Positions 21,062-31,512 of a DNA stretch of 64,000 nt are shown here, piece by piece; the stretch's first letter is position 1; every line of letters begins with the position of its first letter. The notes under the pieces are model-generated. The model was not told the origin of the DNA, ran no database searches, and saw only the letters and a list, made by a program, of their open reading frames with translations. The stretch covers positions 246,001-310,000 of the forward strand of contig CP136069.1 of assembly GCA_032622095.1 (NCBI GenBank), in the 5' to 3' direction. Origin of the DNA: Siphonodentalium dalli (lineage: Eukaryota > Mollusca > Scaphopoda > Gadilida > Siphonodentaliidae). The position numbers and the translations under genes were made by a program.

Positions 21062-22440
21062 ACTGTTATGCCCTAAGTAAATGGCCCATCTAACTGAAGT
21101 GGCACCCCAGTTTAACTGCGTTCCGTTTTAACCTAACCGCGGTTATAAGATGCGTTTAAAACGCAAGAGAACCGAATAAATTGTGCGGTTAAAACGGATA
21201 CGTCGCGGTTAAACCGGTATATGTAGCTCTTAATGGAACAGATACCATATGGCGTATATGGCGTGTCATGTTTTAGTTGCCATGCTCGTTAGACAAGTTA
21301 GCACAAATAACATGGCAGTGTCCCTTTCAATATCAATATTTTTTGTTGTGGATCTTCTATTTACTTTGGATAAATAGAACAGACATTCATATACCAATAT
21401 TTTATGTTTTGGGTAAACGGAAGATTGTGATGTATGGTGTGAAAAAATAAAAGTGTTTTTGTGTGTTTTATTTATTTTTGGATTTCTTTTTATACCGTAA
21501 TAATGTTGTATACTTTATAGTAGCCTTTTGGTGAAAATAACAGTTGGGCTAACCCACGACGGGTAATCGGAATTCTTACGTCCCATTTTCGACTTTAACC
21601 ATCGATAAAATATTTATATAATTATATATAAATATAATTATTCGACAATTTAGCTGATGAGTGCCGGTCACTTTCAATGTAAGGAAACGCGTTTAAAATG
21701 GAACAACCGCAAAACGGAAAAACCGCATTCAAACGGATCAAATGGCCACTGAATTTCAAACGGATTCGAGTGGATAATTATATAAATAACATGCATCATA
21801 AATGTAAAGTGAGGGAAACAAAAATGCGTTTAAACGGAACAACCGCACTCTTCAAACGTCGGGCATTATTCGGATATCGGAAACCGATATTTAAGTTTTC
21901 CGATCTTGCATTTGTTGCTATATAATCATAATTAACTACAAACGTGACACGCCAGCTAGATTCGTGAATTGCGTATGTACTATTACTAGTATTAAATTCA
22001 GCACTCTACTTTGCTTCAAACATAAGCATGTATTTTTTCTCAAGCCGAACAACGGACGTATACTAGAACATATACGTCAAAATTATACAGTTTTCAACAA
22101 GTCGGGATTAAAACATAAAATATATTGTGTTGAGTACCGATGGTGATAACAAAAACATACAATCAACTCCTGGTCGATTATGAAGTTACCACTTTGCCGT
22201 GATCGCTAAAACACAAAACGATAACATACACTGGTAGATGCATGGGTAGTACCCCTCTCTTTCCCATTAAATATTCAAATACCGGAAGGTTAACGTTTAC
22301 GTGCGGTGTAACCGCAGTTAAGGGTTATTAACTGCGGTTACCTAACCGCATGTAACTGTGATGCCACCGCAGTTACGGCAAATAGCTGCGGTGCGGTTAT
22401 GGTTTAACCTCAGTTGTAAACGGATTATAACTGCAGTTAA

Positions 22441-22831
22441 CCCTTTACCCAACAAACCGGCCAAAACCGGCCAAATAAAGCTTCAACAGCCTAAAATATC
22501 TTCGGTCTGTCTCAATAGAACCATACAAATATGGATATCATTGGAACCGGCTCCTTGACCACATTGTGATAGTTACAGTTAGCCCTGTGCCAATGCATTC
22601 TCTTATATATGCGAGTCGACCATAGGTCGCCTCGCATATATAAGAGAATGCATTGGCCTAAAAAAAATCTTTTTTTAACACTTTTTACCATTTTTTCTTA
22701 CATTCTTTAACAATTTTATAATTTTTAATGTGTTAAGCCAATGTATTCTCTTATATATGCGAGGCGACCTATGGTCGACTCGCATATATAAGAGAATGCA
22801 TTGGCACAGGGCCCTTCTGTTGGGTAAAGGG
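22441..22831 (-). mobile_element. TTAA double-palindrome MITE (copy 6, inverted)
   Basis: TTAA at 22437-22440 and 22832-22835; termini CCCTTTACCCAACAAACCGG and the inverse of CCCTTCTGTTGGGTAAAGGG. It is close to identical to the copy at 12908-13288. It sits inside the TA element at 19776-22861. Confidence 0.88.
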
Positions 22832-22984
22832 TTAATGGGTCATTTACTTAGGGCATAACAGTATCTCTGCCCTGTTTAATCCAATGTAGTCCCATCATCC
22901 AAGGACATACATGTAGAGAGCTCCATTGGTCTACCGGTAGTTAAATAAATTCACATGGCTAAGTTGTGGTTAAAAAGACAGATA

Positions 22985-23296
22985 AGGCCAAAAAAAAAAC
23001 AGGTCTGTTTCCGATTTCTTGAGCAAAAAAATCCAGGTAGGCAGGTCGGAAATTTTATTTTTTTTGGCAATTGTTTTTTTCTTCAAAATCCATCTAAACA
23101 AACTTGTGTTGCATCTATAATACACCATATTCTAAAAGCAAGATTAAAGTTCTCAATACCTTTGTATCCAGTTGCTGAAGTCTCTGAGAGAAAACTAGCT
23201 TTATTTCTGACAATATACCCAATTCTATCTAGATATAAGCAAGCGATCCGGAAACCCAAAAACAAGCAAAAATTCAAATTTGAAAACAAAGTTGAA
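22985..23296. repeat. Repeat remnant before a nested element
   Basis: It begins with an A10 run (22990) and 'CAGGTCTGTTTCCGATTTCT'. Its end (CGGAAACCCAAAAACAAGCA) matches the sequence that resumes after the next element (GGAAACCCAAAAAAACAAGA at about 24388). The two parts are probably one interrupted repeat. An open frame runs through it without recognisable homology. Confidence 0.45.
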
Positions 23297-24257
23297 ACAA
23301 GAGCTACGCTGGGCGTGCAATATACGCCCTCTCTTGGGTCGGCGGAAACTGGCAAAAAAGGGGCATAACTCTGGTAAAAATTGGCGGACGGAACTCAAAT
23401 TTGAACTTGACCTGTGTTTTGGTGGGAGAAAGTAATATACAAAATTATCATTGAATCCGATAAGCTCTAGTAAAGTTATCATCCGGACAACAAATTTCAG
23501 GGATTTTCTAAGTCAAATTACGTCAAATAAGGGGCATAACTCCGGTGAAAATTGGCGGACGGAACCCAAATTCGAACTTGAGCTGTCTTTTCTCCTAATA
23601 AACGCACATACCAAATTTGATTGAAATCGGTTCACTCTAACTAAAGTTATCATCCGGACAACAAATTTCAGGGATTTTCTAAGTCAAATTACGTAAAAAA
23701 AGGGGCCATAACTCTCGCAAAAATTATCGGATTAAAACGAAATTCGGACTTGAGCTGTATTTTGATATATGTAATCCACAAAAAAACGGGTTTTGAGTAT
23801 AAACATTCCAAAATCGAGTTATCATCCGGAAACCAAAAAACATAAGAAAAACTGAATTTTCTGAGTCGAAAAAGGGGCATAACTCTGCCAAAAATGATCG
23901 GACAGAACCCAAGTTCGAACTTGACCTGTGTTTTGGTGGGAGAAAGTAATATACCAAATTTGGATTCATTCCGATAAACTATACTAAAGTTATCATCCGG
24001 ACAACAAATTTCAAGGATTTTCTACGTCAAAAAACGTTAAATAAGGCGCATAACTCCGGTGAAAATTGGCGGGCGGAACCCAAATTCGAACTTGAACTTA
24101 CTTTTCGGCTAATAAACCCACATACCAAATTTTACTAATTTCGGTTCACTCTAACTAAAGTTATCATCCGGACAACAGGTTAACGGACGGACGCCCGGAC
24201 ACCCGGACGGATGGACCAATACTATAATACGGCCTTTTTTTTCAAAAGGGCGTATAA
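23297..24257 (+). mobile_element. Element with five ~170-bp units, GGAC tail and terminal hairpins
   Basis: It starts ACAAGAGCTACGCTGGGCGT with a small GGGCGT...ACGCCC hairpin. Five units follow, opening at about 23358, 23529, 23699, 23871 and 24045 with GGGGCATAACTC or a variant and containing 'CATCCGGACAACA'. Then comes a GGACGGAC tract (24180-24215) and a closing hairpin around AATACGGCC...GGGCGTATA. It has the same architecture as 640-1472. The class is uncertain; Helitron-like is possible. Confidence 0.7.
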
Positions 24258-24520
24258 AAAGGGACCATAACTCTGGCAAAAATCATCAGACCATACCCAA
24301 ATTTGCACTTGACATGTATTTTCATATAACTGATCCACAAAAATACGGGATTTGCAATCGTACCTCAAAAGCTCACGCTATCATCTGGAAACCCAAAAAA
24401 ACAAGAGAAAAATTGAATTTTCTAAGTAAACGAGAGGCAGATGTTAACCCATCCCTTGGCGATAAAATTTACTATGATCGGATAAATGAGAGTTTTGGTG
24501 TTGAATTATAGAGTATACTG
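24258..24520 (+). repeat. Resumed repeat unit plus 'GAGAGGCAGATG' fragment
   Basis: One further unit (AAAGGGACCATAACTCTGGC) and then a short GAGAGGCAGATGTTAACCCA segment related to 16237 and 14779. Confidence 0.5.
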
Positions 24521-24559
24521 TTATGTACTATTATAGACGTTAACAGTATGCATGTGTAA

Positions 24560-25655
24560 TAGGCTCCTGCGAATATTCGATATTCGATTCGAGATTCGAT
24601 TCGAAAGTCAAATTCGATTCGAATTCGAGTCGAAATTGCCAACTCGAAATTTCGAATATACTATAACGGAAAAGTAGGCTGTTTCAGGACAAGTACACAT
24701 GTCGATCTTAGCTGTTTGTGGCATTTAATTCCAGAAAATTATGTATATATGCACATTGTAATTCTTATTGTACATACATGTAGCCAACAATTAGCCACGA
24801 TAGGACGACTAAATACGTCTGAATTATATAGCTTTAAAATGGTAGCAAAAGCTAGCAGATAGCCAATTGACCGACGACGCGGTAAATTATAATAGCTATG
24901 AGACTGGGCTACCGATAGCGTTATCCATCGTCTATTCGATTCCGAGTTATGTAATATGGGTGAGAATGTAAACAACACATGTTCCTGGTGTCGAAACGTG
25001 CATTTTGGCACTGTTCTCTTTTGAAGTTGACTTTCAGTTTCGGAGTTTTCTTATACAATGGACAAAATGTCGTCCATCATTCATGTTTATTTTAAACATG
25101 ATAAAGCTGCAGGCACGTGTGATGAATGCAACATGCATGGTGTATAAATCGCAAGCATCTGGGACAATGACCCATCTATGGAATCATCTGTTCAAGAAGC
25201 ATCAACCAATACATGAAGAGGCTACACTGCGACTGTTGTTGCGTCTTCAAGTTTATAACAACGGGTGTTTCCCAATGCCGATTTGCAATTTTGCATGTAC
25301 ATGCAAACTGTAGAAATTTCGTGTGATTTTAGTTTGATAATCCGTTTAGTGGTAATATATTAATCGTTGTGATGGCCGCATGGACGTTTTAATCTGCTTT
25401 GTTTTCTTGACAATTATAAATTGAAGTTAATAGTATATCAAACGACGGTTTATCACCACATACTAGTAAGTTCTGATGGAACTTCATGCATGTAGTTCAT
25501 AGAACGTTTCACAAATAATCTAATCGTTGACAAAACATACCTAATTGAGAATGCAACGGCAACGCACAGATATGATTCGATTCGATATTCGATTCGATAT
25601 TCGATTCAATTTCGTGAATTCGATTCGATTAAAATATCCAATTCACAGGACCCTA
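24560..25655 (+). mobile_element. hAT-type element carrying a BED zinc-finger relic
   Basis: The perfect 8-bp duplication ATGTGTAA lies at 24552-24559 and 25656-25663. The left end TAGGCTCCTGCGAATATTCG and the inverse of the right end (TAGGGTCCTGTGAATTGG) form the terminal repeat. Both ends run into ATTCGATTCGA-rich subterminal sequence. The only coding trace is the BED-like segment at 25056-25230. Same family as 10639-11980. Confidence 0.88.
25056..25230 (+). pseudogene. BED-type zinc finger fragment, frameshifted
   Basis: One frame reads MDKMSSIIHVYFKHDKAAGT followed by CDECN, giving the first CxxC pair. A second frame, one base off, gives SGTMTHLWNHLFKKHQPIHE with the spaced His pair typical of BED fingers. 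The shift lies between about 25135 and 25150. The rest of the transposase is missing. BED fingers are the N-terminal DNA-binding part of many hAT transposases, which agrees with the 8-bp duplication around it. Confidence 0.65.
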
Positions 25656-25663
25656 ATGTGTAA

Positions 25664-26205
25664 CAAATTGGAGTTGGTAATTTGTAAAAACTACACGCAT
25701 GCGCAGATTGTAGTTCCCCTCAACTTGAATTGTATCAGGGCAAACTGAATTGTACACTCAATTTGAACGCGTGTGATTACCTTGTCGTGCGCACGGGGAA
25801 CTCACAGCCTAGACACAGGGGGATTCGTGAAATTACTGGTCACATGCAATGGTCGACGAACACACGACATGTCAGTGTTTACGTTGTTATTTGTCGGATT
25901 TTAAGGATAAATGACACGTAGGTGAGTGGATGGTTTCAAACTTGTATTTGTATTTAGTTGATAAATACATGTGCGTTGGTCCTATTCCTAATTGTTACTT
26001 TGTCTTTGATAAATTATAGGAATCATAATCGCCTATGTTGTTTACAACACGCCATGGATCTTTGATGGCGTAAGCCATGACACAAAGATCAAATGGATCT
26101 AGTTATGACCGCGTTGTTAACGGCTGAGGACACTTATTTCGAGAAAGTGTGTACCACGAAAAAGGTGAATCGATTTTGCATAATTTTTGGAAGTATGTTG
26201 AGTAC
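25664..26205. other. TMEM53 intron, unique-looking sequence
   Basis: No repeat or exon is recognised except a small hairpin at about 26054-26093 (GATCTTTG...CAAAGATC with inner ATGGC/GCCAT). Confidence 0.5.
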
Positions 26206-26399
26206 CCTTTTCGCTCATATATTTCGGAGCTGTATTTCGCCAGATGCTTGTCTTTGCAACCAATCCAGCCTAATAAAATAACAACAGGTTCTTGTCGACA
26301 CACTTCGGATTCCAATTCAGGCTGTATATCGCCACAATCATCGTTTTCGTCGTGGAAAGGAGAAGGAAAAGTTATCGAATATTCCAAATCGTCGTCCAT
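26206..26399 (-). CDS. TMEM53: TMEM53 (DUF829) homolog, exon 1 (residues 1-64 and part of 65)
   Basis: The ATG at 26397-26399 opens MDDDLEYSITFPSPF, an acidic N-terminus of the sort seen in this family. It is followed by the conserved block EPVVILLGWIGCKDKHLAKY and SSEIYERKG. The donor is GG|GTACTC. Two bases of the glycine codon are left here and completed by exon 2 at 10524, giving GFITIRY across the junction. An open frame runs on into the intron for about 30 residues but loses similarity at exactly this point. The start is supported by family-like length (281 residues overall) and by its placement at the divergent promoter. Confidence 0.9.
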
Positions 26400-26846
26400 T
26401 TTTCATTCCCAATGACCGAGAAACAAGTGATTTCATTGGTCTACATTTACCTGTATGAAAAAAATTATCCAATAGAATAAACCATTACTAAAATAAGTTT
26501 GGTCGTCAATCCCAGATAGCAACTATGTCAACAAAATCTGCATTCCTGTAATTCGAGGCGTTTATTTCAAAGAAACATTTTCACAACAATGAACTTATGA
26601 AGATTTTATGGGCTGGAAACAGTGTAACAAACTGATATTATGTTTAGTGGTTGTCACTTTTTTCCCATGCGTTGATGGAATTAATACTTCGTGTCTGATT
26701 TTAGAGACAACGGTTACAGTGAACAGTTGTTCAAGTTAAACTTGTTCAAAAAACTTGTTGATCAATCGCTACAGTTTTTCATTCCACAGACAGAACTACC
26801 ACTGCAGCGTTAAACAAATTAACACTAAATTCACATAATTTAAATC
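26400..26846. promoter_or_regulatory. Likely bidirectional promoter between TMEM53 and ARMH1-like gene
   Basis: 447 bases separate the two start codons, which point away from each other. The interval contains CCAAT on both strands (ATTGG at about 26436, CCAAT at about 26469) and no TATA box near either start. 5' UTRs or non-coding first exons would also lie here. No experimental start site is known. Confidence 0.55.
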
Positions 26847-27052
26847 ATGGGATCAGCCAAGCAACAGTCGTCAATTTCACGTGTGATGAATTTATTGCAA
26901 GAATGGGATAAAGGCAACAAAACTGTTCGGAAAAAGATTTTGACAGATTTTATGATGCAGAATAAGAACAAGACAAGCCCAGAACTTGAGCAAGAATTTG
27001 CCCAAGCGTCAAGCCTATTTTTGACAAGGTTGACAGCTTGGTTGAGACTTAC
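26847..27052 (+). CDS. ARMH1: ARMH1 (C1orf228)-like protein, first coding exon
   Basis: The exon starts MGSAKQQSSISRVMNLLQEW and includes KTSPELEQEFAQASSLFLTR and LTAWLRLT. This matches my memory of the conserved N-terminus of armadillo-like helical domain-containing protein 1. The open frame continues to 27311, but similarity stops near the putative donor CTTAC|GTATCC at 27053, and the extension runs into a LINE fragment. I therefore end the exon at 27052, in phase 2. The remaining exons were not found in this window; the plus strand to the right is repeats and an opposite-strand gene. Either a long intron or a truncated gene is possible. The molecular role of ARMH1 is poorly known. The head-to-head position with TMEM53 strengthens the identification. 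Confidence 0.78.
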
Positions 27053-27179
27053 GTATCCTTTTTGCGCATTTGGAAATTGTATTCTCAATTTGGTTGGAAT
27101 GTTCCTCAACGACAACGTGGTGGAAATAGCCCGTAGGCGTAGAACGCAGCATCACTCAGTGGAGCCTGGAGCCTCCAGT

Positions 27180-27756
27180 GGAGGTGACCATTATACAAAT
27201 GGTATACAAAACCTAAGCCAAAAGATGCATCTGAACGGTTTTGTTCACATTGTTTGGACAAAGTCGAAGATGAAACTCATTTCCTCTTTAATTGTGAACT
27301 ATATGATATGATATAAGAAAAAGGTACAATATTTTTCAGATTGGTCAATTTATGAACAATGTAAAGACTATCCTGAATCCATCAACATTTATGTGTGCAA
27401 AACAAATATGTAGCTTCATAAAAGAAGCGTTGAAAAAACGACAAGCCACACAATAATTATCACTAGTTACTTGAAATAGTATTGTTTTTAGGATATATAT
27501 ACATATCTATAAAAATCCTAGCTATTCTCATCCTGAAAACAATTCTGACAAATTAATTAATTACATTAATTTATAATGTATTAAAACAAGGCATTTGACA
27601 ATTTGCATTTTGATGACACACAAATTATTATAGGTGTTACAGTTAACATTATATCGATTATAGTTATACATTGTCAATGTAATATTCAATATGTTATGTT
27701 TATGTTATGGATCACGCTTCTTGGCTTATATCCAATAAAGAATTGAATTGAATATA
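27180..27756 (+). pseudogene. 3' fragment of a non-LTR retrotransposon
   Basis: One frame reads KPKPKDASERFCSHCLDKVE then DETHFLFNCELYDMI. This Cys/His-rich tail (CxxC...H...C) is found at the C-terminus of many LINE reverse-transcriptase proteins. Stops follow immediately, and AATAAAG with a GAATT-type tail (27734-27753) marks the 3' end. It is 5'-truncated and degenerate, in the first intron of the ARMH1-like gene. Confidence 0.65.
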
Positions 27757-28803
27757 ACGAAACAAAACGATGTCTTAGGTTCACCAGTGATAAGTTGGGA
27801 TGTACATCTTATTTTATTTTAATTGTGTCGGCCTGAGTAAACATAACATTGCAGAACACAAATGAGCAGAGATATATAAACACTAATACAGTTTATATTC
27901 ATAGGTACAGTTATAACACAGTTATAACATATTGTTTTTCATTAATAAAATTGTTAATGTTGTAAAAACGGGGTGTGTGTTTCAGGATAAGAAAGATTAG
28001 TTATCATAAAAAAAAAATTGATGGGAATTTGTTCAAGGGTTTGTCCGATTTCGAAAGTGTGCACATATTCACATATACAATGTATCCTTGGTGATATTCC
28101 ATGTTTCGATACGGGAGATACATCAAATTGAAGGTGCGAGTATTGGTCTAAAGAACTGGGTACGTATCTATGTGGCATTATCTTACAATTATGTACAGCT
28201 AGGGTCGATATTTCATGAATTTTGATCACAATTGAGTCTATGCTCAAAATAGGTCCAATTGTTTAACAGTTATAAACCCAGCCCCCATAATTGGCTATGG
28301 CAATCAGCAATGCCAGAGTAATTTGCTGAAACAAACTGGGCCACGGCATAGAGTTGCCGCAGTGGATTGCCGAAGCCAAACAATCTGAATTTAGAGGGCT
28401 GCAAACATTAAAGTTTATGTATTAATGTAGCCTTGTTTTTATAACAATATGCTAAGCTTACATATCATGTACTTTAAGTTTAACCTAATTATAATAAATC
28501 CAAGGACTCAAGTTAAGTATAATTTATACTATTGTGCTTAAGGTAAAAGTGCTTAAACATAAAGTACTCTGCTCGCTTTCTCATACCTGGACGAGTAATA
28601 GGGACCTGGTTTAATTGATGGGTATAAGTGTAAGCTGGTCTAGTCTCTAGTGAAGCACCTGTAAAACACAGCAGGCATAAGACTCGGCATTACTCAACAG
28701 CTGGTGGGGGGGGGGGGTAATAATGTGAAGCGCTTTGAATCCCTTATATTAGAGAGCTAGATAAGCGCTTTAAGTCCCTTATGTTAGAGGGCGCTATAGT
28801 ATA
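27757..28803. other. No recognisable gene
   Basis: A 97-codon minus-strand open frame (27954-28247) has no family I recognise. A G13 run occurs at about 28705, and two copies of AAGCGCTTTGAATCCCTTAT-like sequence at about 28732 and 28764. No exon is supported. Confidence 0.45.
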
Positions 28804-29016
28804 CAGTAATGCTCTAATTAATCGACCTCTTAACCACAGCAGAATTATGGGTAACTTTTCAGGATTTAGTCAGAAATATGGCTTGTTGCCATTCATTGGA
28901 AAGCTCTCGGCGAGAGCTTTCCGATGAATGGCAACAAGCCATATTTCCGACTATATCCTGAAAAGTTACCCATAATTCTGCTGTGGTTAAGAGGTCGATT
29001 AATTAGAGCATTACTG
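28804..29016. mobile_element. TA-flanked palindromic MITE, intact reference copy
   Basis: TA at 28802-28803 and 29017-29018; ends CAGTAATGCTCTAATTAATC and the exact inverse. The 213-bp element is almost one perfect palindrome pivoting at CTCTCGGCGAGAG. CAGT termini with TA duplications suggest a Tc1/mariner-type transposase acted in trans. Confidence 0.88.
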
Positions 29017-29498
29017 TACATGTATATGCGTAATTATTATTATCTGTGATCCTCATTTAACTGTTCGAACTTCACAGTTACATGTACATGTATTTATATT
29101 GTATTCTCAAAGACCATCAGATCGGAGTCTAAATTTCAGTAAGCAAAATTCTAATTTTCTGGATATGTACAAATACAGTGTACCGGTATGTACCGGTAAC
29201 TTATAATTTAATTTTCTTAACTTTACAAAGATACATGATAGGTACTTGTCTGAATGAGCAACTTAAGGCAATCCATATCTTCATATCAGCGTCCAGTGGG
29301 TGAGTATAAACCCCTTAAGATAATATCAGATACGATACGTTTTAATATGGTCTTTAAGACACATATTGGTGTAGGACAACCTACATATTGTATAGATAAA
29401 AAACAGGAATACATGGTATATATGTGATATACATGTAACAAGTAACAGATTAACACAGATTGTAAAGATATAGCATATCAAATTATTTGATTTATTAC

Positions 29499-29581
29499 TG
29501 GACATTGGTCACCTGCGGAAGGGTGTGTTGTACCATGTGGTACATCACCACTACAGTACCTCAGTTGACCAATGCCCAGCA
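29499..29581. repeat. Compound hairpin
   Basis: Outer arms CTGGACATTGGTCA / TGACCAATGCCCAG pair 13 of 14. Inside, TTGTACCATGTGGTACAT forms a second tight stem. Unique in the window. Confidence 0.65.
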
Positions 29582-30896
29582 TGAGTATGGCGTTTATATA
29601 GGGTATGAGCTAGACTGTAAAGGAGTTGTCCGGCACTAACAGGTGACCAAAAACCATCGGGATATAGCATACCCTTACCAAAAACTGCTAACAAGATACT
29701 ACATTAGATCTAGCATGAAATTCTAATGTGAGAACTAATGTAGAACTAATGTTGTAATTTAACTGTCAAAAGTAAGATGGGCGGAGCAGCCTAAAAATTA
29801 ACATACATGTAATTGCACATGTGCTTTTAGGTTAGCAAGATTTATAATAATGCACATTAGTTCTACGTTGGAAAATTGCACATGTGCACAGGTTTAATAG
29901 CAAAACAGCACATTAGTTTTACATTGGAAAGTTCCACACCATTACGCCATTTACATGCAAAGGATTCTCTCAACTGGGTTACTATCTTATACGGAATTGA
30001 TAAACCTGATTTATTATAACAATATAAATGATAACAGAACAGAAAAACATATAAATTTGTATAAAACAGATCCTCCAAACCCGTCGCTCTCACTTCCTGA
30101 GCCATCACCATGGAAGTGAAAGGGTAGGGGGAGGGGTAGGGGAATTCACCCTAATATTATTAAGTTACATAAATTGATAATAATTATGACTTCTAATTAC
30201 CCCAAGAACTTAAATAAACCGAATGCGAGTTTGTTGCACTCGAGCCTTCAGATATTGAAAACTGACAAAAGATATATTATACATGAATGAATAACTGAAT
30301 AATTTATTAACCCTTAATTTCAATGTAAAAACCATAATACTATCATTATGAAATGTTTAAGGTTCAATTTTGAAAGGAAATTAACAAAAGCCACGATTTT
30401 CTCGTGTCTTAAATTTTTAACTGTCGATATGTTTAAATGCATGCAGTCACTTACCGTGCCATGAAAAAAGCCAACGAGGTTTTTATTCACCAAACAAGAA
30501 CAATTTAACTTCTTGTTAAATCCATGCACTGACTGATCAGTTCCACCACAGAAAATAATCAGCTTTAACTTGCGAATTAATACTCCAAGTGAATGGAGCA
30601 GAATATTTTCCAGGGGACCTTATCAGGGCCATAAAAATTTTAGCATAGGTTTGGTGGTCTGACTGGGAATAAAACCCAGATGTGAAAGTCATTAAATGGT
30701 CCATACATGGGGGATTTGTGTACAGTGGGATACATGTAACTAAATTTCTAATCTCTAACCTGCGCTAAACTAGATTTTTGGGCAGACTGGGAGAAATCTA
30801 TATACTAGCTAGTAGGATATCTACACCATATACATGTACATGTAACACACAGTCATAGTCATTGTCTATAGTATTATACTATTATTATGTCCATGT
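29582..30896. other. No recognisable gene; probable BEN gene 3' flank
   Basis: Several short direct repeats such as 'GCACATTAGTT(C/T)TACNTTGGAAA' (29850 and 29910) and 'AACTAATGTAGAACTAATG'. No coding exon or clear poly(A) signal for the minus-strand gene could be fixed. Confidence 0.45.
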
Positions 30897-30954
30897 TCAT
30901 TGTTTCTTTTCCGGTTCCGCTTTCTTTTTTTTGTCTTTATTCTTGGACTCTTCA
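30897..30954 (-). CDS. BEN-domain protein, last coding exon
   Basis: The acceptor CTTTCAG precedes the exon. It completes a split Asp codon (GA|T) from the exon at 31413-31512 and reads EESKNKDKKKKAEPEKKQ before TGA. The lysine/glutamate-rich tail could be a nuclear localisation signal. Splice phase 2 matches on both sides, which makes the assignment firm despite the short length. Confidence 0.75.
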
Positions 30955-31412
30955 CTGAAAGAATAAGCATTTTGATGTCACTATAAATTCAAATAAATTA
31001 GCTAGGCCCAACAGTTTTTGTTAAACTCTGGATATTTTCCATGTTTAAATTTTTAAGGATATTATATATAATAGCGGTGACTGAGTTAATTGAAATTGCA
31101 GTTCAAAGAATAATTTGACAGTTCTGAAATGTCTAGTTGACATCGTGGTTATCTTCATATAACACATCAGTTAATTAGTAGAATGAGGTCATTTTCGGGT
31201 AAATAATATATGAAAACTGAACCACACATGTGCATTACTGGTTTATGGCACTCGTGGGATCATGAAATGATACACATTTACAAGTTGAGGCCACATAGTA
31301 TTCTTAAACCCTCACTATAGTACCATGAACTGAAGACTAGTAACGCAACAACTGCAGTCCAGTTACTTAATATGATATGAAACATGGGAATATGTTTATA
31401 AAGAAGTCTTAC

Positions 31413-31512
31413 TCTCGTCGGGCATTTGAGCATTTCCGGCAAAACTTTTTGTTCACTTCAACGTTTGTCGGCTGAATCCACTCCCTTTTCTTGCAGTAAG
31501 CCAAAAGATATT
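31413..31512 (-). CDS. BEN-domain protein, penultimate exon (C-terminal half of domain)
   Basis: The acceptor CCAACAG and the donor GA|GTAAGA bound 100 bases. These read, after the split Glu codon, YLLAYCKKREWIQPTNVEVN then KKFCRKCSNARR. This is the last helix region of a BEN domain, the DNA- or protein-binding module of BEND, NACC and insensitive-type chromatin factors. Phase 1 in and phase 2 out agree with the neighbouring exons. Confidence 0.8.

Larger units (their letters stand above)
19776..22861. mobile_element. TA-flanked element 'CTGTTATGCCCTAAGTAAAT', twice interrupted
   Basis: The left end CTGTTATGCCCTAAGTAAAT (split by a hAT insertion) and the right end ATTTACTTAGGGCATAACAG are perfect inverted repeats with TA outside (19774-19775 and 22862-22863). 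The pre-insertion site survives at about 16565-16590 (AAATCACCTATCTCTGCCCT). Without its two insertions the element is about 1.4 kb. It contains many short variants of 'GCGGTTAACCGC' and 'AAACGGAACAACCGC'. Confidence 0.78.
10525..26205 (-). other. TMEM53 intron, 15.7 kb, packed with mobile elements
   Basis: It is bounded by a GT donor (GGGTACTC at 26205) and an AG acceptor (10525-10526). Apart from stretches listed separately it consists of hAT, TTAA, TA and tandem-type repeats. Many of these are nested. I see no conserved exon in it on either strand. Confidence 0.85.

Noticed and set aside
22955-23368. 137-codon plus-strand open frame
   Set aside because: It runs across the junction between a repeat remnant and the 23297 element, so it cannot be an old gene.
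26103-26205. Extension of TMEM53 exon 1 to the end of its open frame
   Set aside because: Splicing at GG|GTACTC gives perfect phase and family similarity with 10524; the extension has none.
27053-27311. Continuation of the ARMH1-like exon to the end of its open frame
   Set aside because: Similarity ceases at a plausible donor (GTATCC), and the rest overlaps a retrotransposon fragment in another frame.
27954-28247. 97-codon minus-strand open frame
   Set aside because: No recognisable family, no splice or promoter context, and length is compatible with chance in AT-rich DNA.
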